The notes under the pieces: generated by a model
Told to the model about the DNA's origin: nothing
What the model saw: the letters and a program-made list of their open reading frames with translations, nothing else
Database searches by the model: none
Program-made: the position numbers and the translations under genes
Origin: an uncultured Saprospiraceae bacterium
GTDB lineage: Bacteria > Bacteroidota > Bacteroidia > Chitinophagales > Saprospiraceae
Reading direction: 5' to 3'
Assembly (NCBI GenBank): GCA_937872385.1
Contig: CALMSO010000056.1
Location: forward strand, 124,001-188,000
Length of the DNA: 64,000 bases
Part shown: in pieces, positions 62,201 to 64,000 of the stretch
Position numbering within the stretch: position 1 is the first letter of the stretch
Layout of the letters: every line of letters begins with the position of its first letter

Positions 62201-64000
62201 GATAGAGCCGACGGTGGTTTGCAAAAGCACGCTTGCCGTTTCGCTGGGTGGCGAAGGGCTGGCGCGTATTTTTCCGAGCGATATAGACGAGGGTAGCCGC
62301 GATAATTGCGGCATTGACCGCATTCAGTTGCGGCGGCGTTACACCCGCGATTCCCTGACCTGCCAGCCATTGGCACAGCCTTATTTTTCAAACTGGGGAC
62401 CTTTTATAGATATTACCTGCTGCGATGCAGATACAATAGTACTCGTAGAAATGCGCGTAGTGGACCTTTCGGGCAATGTCAATGAATGTTCCGTCAATGT
62501 GGAAGTGCGCGACTTGGTGCGCCCGTTTTGCGTAGCGCCGCCGCCGGTATCCATCCCTTGCACATCTCTACCCGCCAATTTCAATCCCAATGATACTACA
62601 CAATTGCGCCAGTTGTTTGGTACGGCTACGGCCACCGACAATTGCTTTGCCGTATGGGAAGAATTGGCACCGACGGTCAGCTTTTCTGATTGCCGAATAG
62701 GCACTATCACAAGGCGTTTTCGTACCCGCGACCGCTCCGGCAACCTGTCGGTAAATACTTGTCAGCAGGTTATTACCATTACCAAAGTCAATCATTATAC
62801 CATCAAATTTCCAAAAGATGCCGACGTGGAGTGCGGTGTACCTTCACCGGATACGCTGGTAGTCAATACCTTGGGGTGCGACCAACTCTCGGTCAGTGTA
62901 TCGGATGTGCAGTTTTCAGCCATTGGCGACGAGTGCTACCGGATTTTCCGTACCTATCGGGTCATCAATTTTTGCGAATATGACGGCAGCTCCCAGCCTA
63001 TTGTGATTGGCCGCGACGAAGATTGCGACAACAACCCCGGTGATGAAGATGTATGGGTGCTGCGCCGCCCAAATAATACTTTCATTGACAGAAACAATCT
63101 GGAAACCGACAACATACCGGCCGCTGGCCAACGCGGCTGCTCCCCCAACAACCCGCGCGGCTACTGGCGCACCAGTACTTCGTTGGGCTATTGGCAATAC
63201 ACCCAGGTGATTCGCGTGTTCGATCGGGTAGCGCCGGAGGTTATTTTTTCTGCGCCGACGCCTTTCTGCTCAGATAACGACGCTTGCAATGGCGTAGTGG
63301 CCGTGCCGTTTGTAGCGGCAGAAGTTTGCAATCCGGGAGCTACCACGGCCAGCGTAGCGGTTGATTTGAATAACAATGATACCATTGACGGTACGCTAAC
63401 CTCCTTAGGTGGCACGCTGGCGGGGGCTTTTCCCAATTATGAAATACGCGGCACTTTCCCGGTTGGCAAACACGCTTTTGCCGTCACGGCGCGCGATGGC
63501 TGCAACAACGCCCGCACGGTGCGCATCCCCTTTGAAGTGGTGGATTGTAAAGCTCCGGCACCGACCTGCCGCAGCAGTATCACCGTCAATTTGCGCCCAT
63601 TGAAACCTCCCCGCGATGCTAATGGCGATGGGCAGGAAGACCGGGGTTCCTTGGTACTGCGGCCCGCCGATTTGCTAAATGGCACTGCAACAGACTGCAC
63701 GGGGCCGGTGCGTTATTCTATTAATAAAATGGGGGCTTTGCCCAACCGTTTGCTGGATAGCTTGGTGCTGGGATGTAGCGACGTAGGCACTACCATAGCC
63801 GTTGAAGTATATGCCTGGGACAGTGCGGCGAATCCTTACGCAGTGCAGCCCGATGGTACAGTAGGTGGCCCCAATTATAGCTCCTGTGTGGTAGCTGTGA
63901 ATGTACAAGACGTCGAGTTTCTATCGTGTGTGCCGCCCAATCAGGGCCGCGTAGCGGGCATCATACAAACGGAAGACAGCCGCCCGGTAGAGGCCGTAGA
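59208..64000 (+). CDS. Giant secreted Cys-rich SdrD/HYR-like protein (N-terminal part)
   Basis: The frame is open from ATG 59208 to the window edge, 1,597 codons. A basic start and hydrophobic signal region (about 10-45) precede the export site. Two SdrD B-like prealbumin modules begin near residues 212 (VWEDINGDGIQND) and 332 (AWRDQNRNHIFDAGD). From about 440 there are many Cys-rich HYR-like modules with repeated elements such as PTIVCPPNTN, DNCTRPVTNI, CGNSAVIECP and TATDNC. It is probably a type IX-secreted adhesin or matrix protein; the sorting domain would be past the window. Confidence 0.85.
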   Translation, partial: MTQFYQKLLARRIRPILLFAYAALPMCCLWPSTGGFLSAQTFPVEISNLPAGKSITITYKVTVNKPLEPRTTLTVSDQVSLIGQGIGTILSDDPDTPAPNDPTQTAVAGCSILRVEASAPVCGGNNRYSVDISVVQDGDPPLTGNLVIEAAGQLFITPVEPDAAPQLVIITLPANGQMVDVTAYYSDLPSCTFAAPALFRAPAGCGRISARVWEDINGDGIQNDGPNGIPNVRVILLSCAGQPLDTSLTNASGRYLFTELPPNDYKLRFDFSTAAPVFANVVATLKNATVDTLDSNINPGTKETDCFFLGAGEEIRHQDAGVYVPAQIGNLAWRDQNRNHIFDAGDLPLAGVPVKLYACSDTLGLHPLATQTTGANGMYLFTGLAPGRYKVHFGFPPTGIYERVTPNVGNDFTDSDAGPDGFTGCYTVQSRQQELSVDAGYTFCPPASSMVCRSGVNINMGESCEVEVTPDMLLTTSPPCLSTYEVRIRDSQGRNIGNTVTSAQVGQTLLATVIDKQSGASCSGNITIFDQRRPTIVCPPNTNKARYAQQVQIISSTLSQINNSANLSTFSCFQPIINPGGGNHFYEYYLFTVDREDVYTFEFSSDFGAGAALLYLGEKDNNSFLCEDLVAQSYISFTNGVFFTQLNPITRITMQLQPGQPYTLLTTSRAPGATGAFFWAAYSDGTGLINGIQPIATQAQYDLICNDLNQILNNPQSLAFTGTPEVMDNCTRPVTNITFTDQLSPGSDCTGAIITRTFTATDASGNSAQCTQVISVRKPTLADVINPPLSVFLECNDDFVLDINGNPHPMTTGYPLVKTAFGNQRLSPAYCNISATYIDRPRATGCSDTYTLLREWTILDICNIGSIVRFNQFIRVGDSTPPTITCPSTGLAGDTLTFSTTPFACSATFDVPAPGIADNCSSSTFRAEVLSDTLVPIFDNFGFVIDFEWQVFVRAMVQSTGSLRVSNIPLGNHRLRYTVTDACGNSAVIECPFKVLDRIEPTVVCKSTLAVSLGGEGLARIFPSDIDEGSRDNCGIDRIQLRRRYTRDSLTCQPLAQPYFSNWGPFIDITCCDADTIVLVEMRVVDLSGNVNECSVNVEVRDLVRPFCVAPPPVSIPCTSLPANFNPNDTTQLRQLFGTATATDNCFAVWEELAPTVSFSDCRIGTITRRFRTRDRSGNLSVNTCQQVITITKVNHYTIKFPKDADVECGVPSPDTLVVNTLGCDQLSVSVSDVQFSAIGDECYRIFRTYRVINFCEYDGSSQPIVIGRDEDCDNNPGDEDVWVLRRPNNTFIDRNNLETDNIPAAGQRGCSPNNPRGYWRTSTSLGYWQYTQVIRVFDRVAPEVIFSAPTPFCSDNDACNGVVAVPFVAAEVCNPGATTASVAVDLNNNDTIDGTLTSLGGTLAGAFPNYEIRGTFPVGKHAFAVTARDGCNNARTVRIPFEVVDCKAPAPTCRSSITVNLRPLKPPRDANGDGQEDRGSLVLRPADLLNGTATDCTGPVRYSINKMGALPNRLLDSLVLGCSDVGTTIAVEVYAWDSAANPYAVQPDGTVGGPNYSSCVVAVNVQDVEFLSCVPPNQGRVAGIIQTEDSRPVEAV

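Overview
The window looks like chromosomal DNA from a member of the Bacteroidota, most likely a Saprospiraceae-type bacterium. Three kinds of evidence support this. Several genes carry the Bacteroidota promoter pattern (TTG, about 19-20 bp, then TAnnTTTG) instead of a strong Shine-Dalgarno site. The gene content is typical of the group: RND efflux, HlyD adaptor, Omp85, CHAT protease with a sigma/anti-sigma pair, a DUF4197 lipoprotein, an SPFFN-type protein and a giant SdrD/HYR-like secreted protein. Many outer-membrane proteins end in an aromatic residue. No rRNA, CRISPR array, transposase or phage gene was seen. The species assignment is inference.

Layout. 1-4.2 kb: truncated HlyD adaptor, a palindrome-rich spacer, a TIGR04283-type glycosyltransferase, an HD phosphohydrolase and two small proteins. 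4.4-5.8 kb: sulfide:quinone oxidoreductase behind two inverted repeats of Crp/Fnr type. 5.8-10.6 kb (minus): probable operon of deacetylase-like protein, upp, lipoprotein, GNAT and a pyruvate kinase-like protein. 10.7-22.4 kb: ordinary housekeeping genes (lipA, tRNA-CAT, MscS, thioredoxin, rhodanese, DMT permease, aspartyl protease, rpsU, TlyA, Omp85). 22.4-27.5 kb: a secreted TPR-CHAT caspase-like protein facing a sigma/anti-sigma pair, plus a Cys-rich 70-residue peptide. 27.5-30.1 kb: an SPFFN-family protein and a PAS-LuxR regulator.

30.3-34.7 kb is the least ordinary part. It is a markedly AT-rich block of seven same-strand, tightly packed genes: DUF4013 membrane protein, DUF6232 membrane protein, an EAD11-like effector-associated domain protein, ABC ATPase, six-TM permease, peptidoglycan-binding lipoprotein and a two-TM protein. 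The DUF6232 and EAD11 proteins share a short QNSxVxxSFNK motif at the facing ends of adjacent genes. This is my best candidate for an undescribed envelope-linked conflict or signalling system.

34.9-47.3 kb: a betaine/choline ABC permease fused to a substrate-binding domain whose two halves are in permuted order, then aroA, OsmC, PhoH, SAM hydrolase, tRNA-Cys, a second MscS, recX and an RND efflux pair. 47.9-58.7 kb: two convergent MoxR ATPases, HIT, small hypotheticals, a receiver-domain protein, an S41 protease, an esterase, a CrtA-like oxygenase, an HD-PycTM fusion, VOC and SRPBCC/GyrI proteins. 59.2-64 kb: the N-terminal 1,597 codons of a giant secreted Cys-rich adhesin-like protein that runs off the right edge.

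Non-coding structure is richer than usual. There are degenerate GCNATTCGC-type tandem repeats at four gene ends, a dispersed repeat of about 90 bp with two copies (1.2 and 52.1 kb), four 13-bp palindromes in one spacer, and several strong terminator hairpins.
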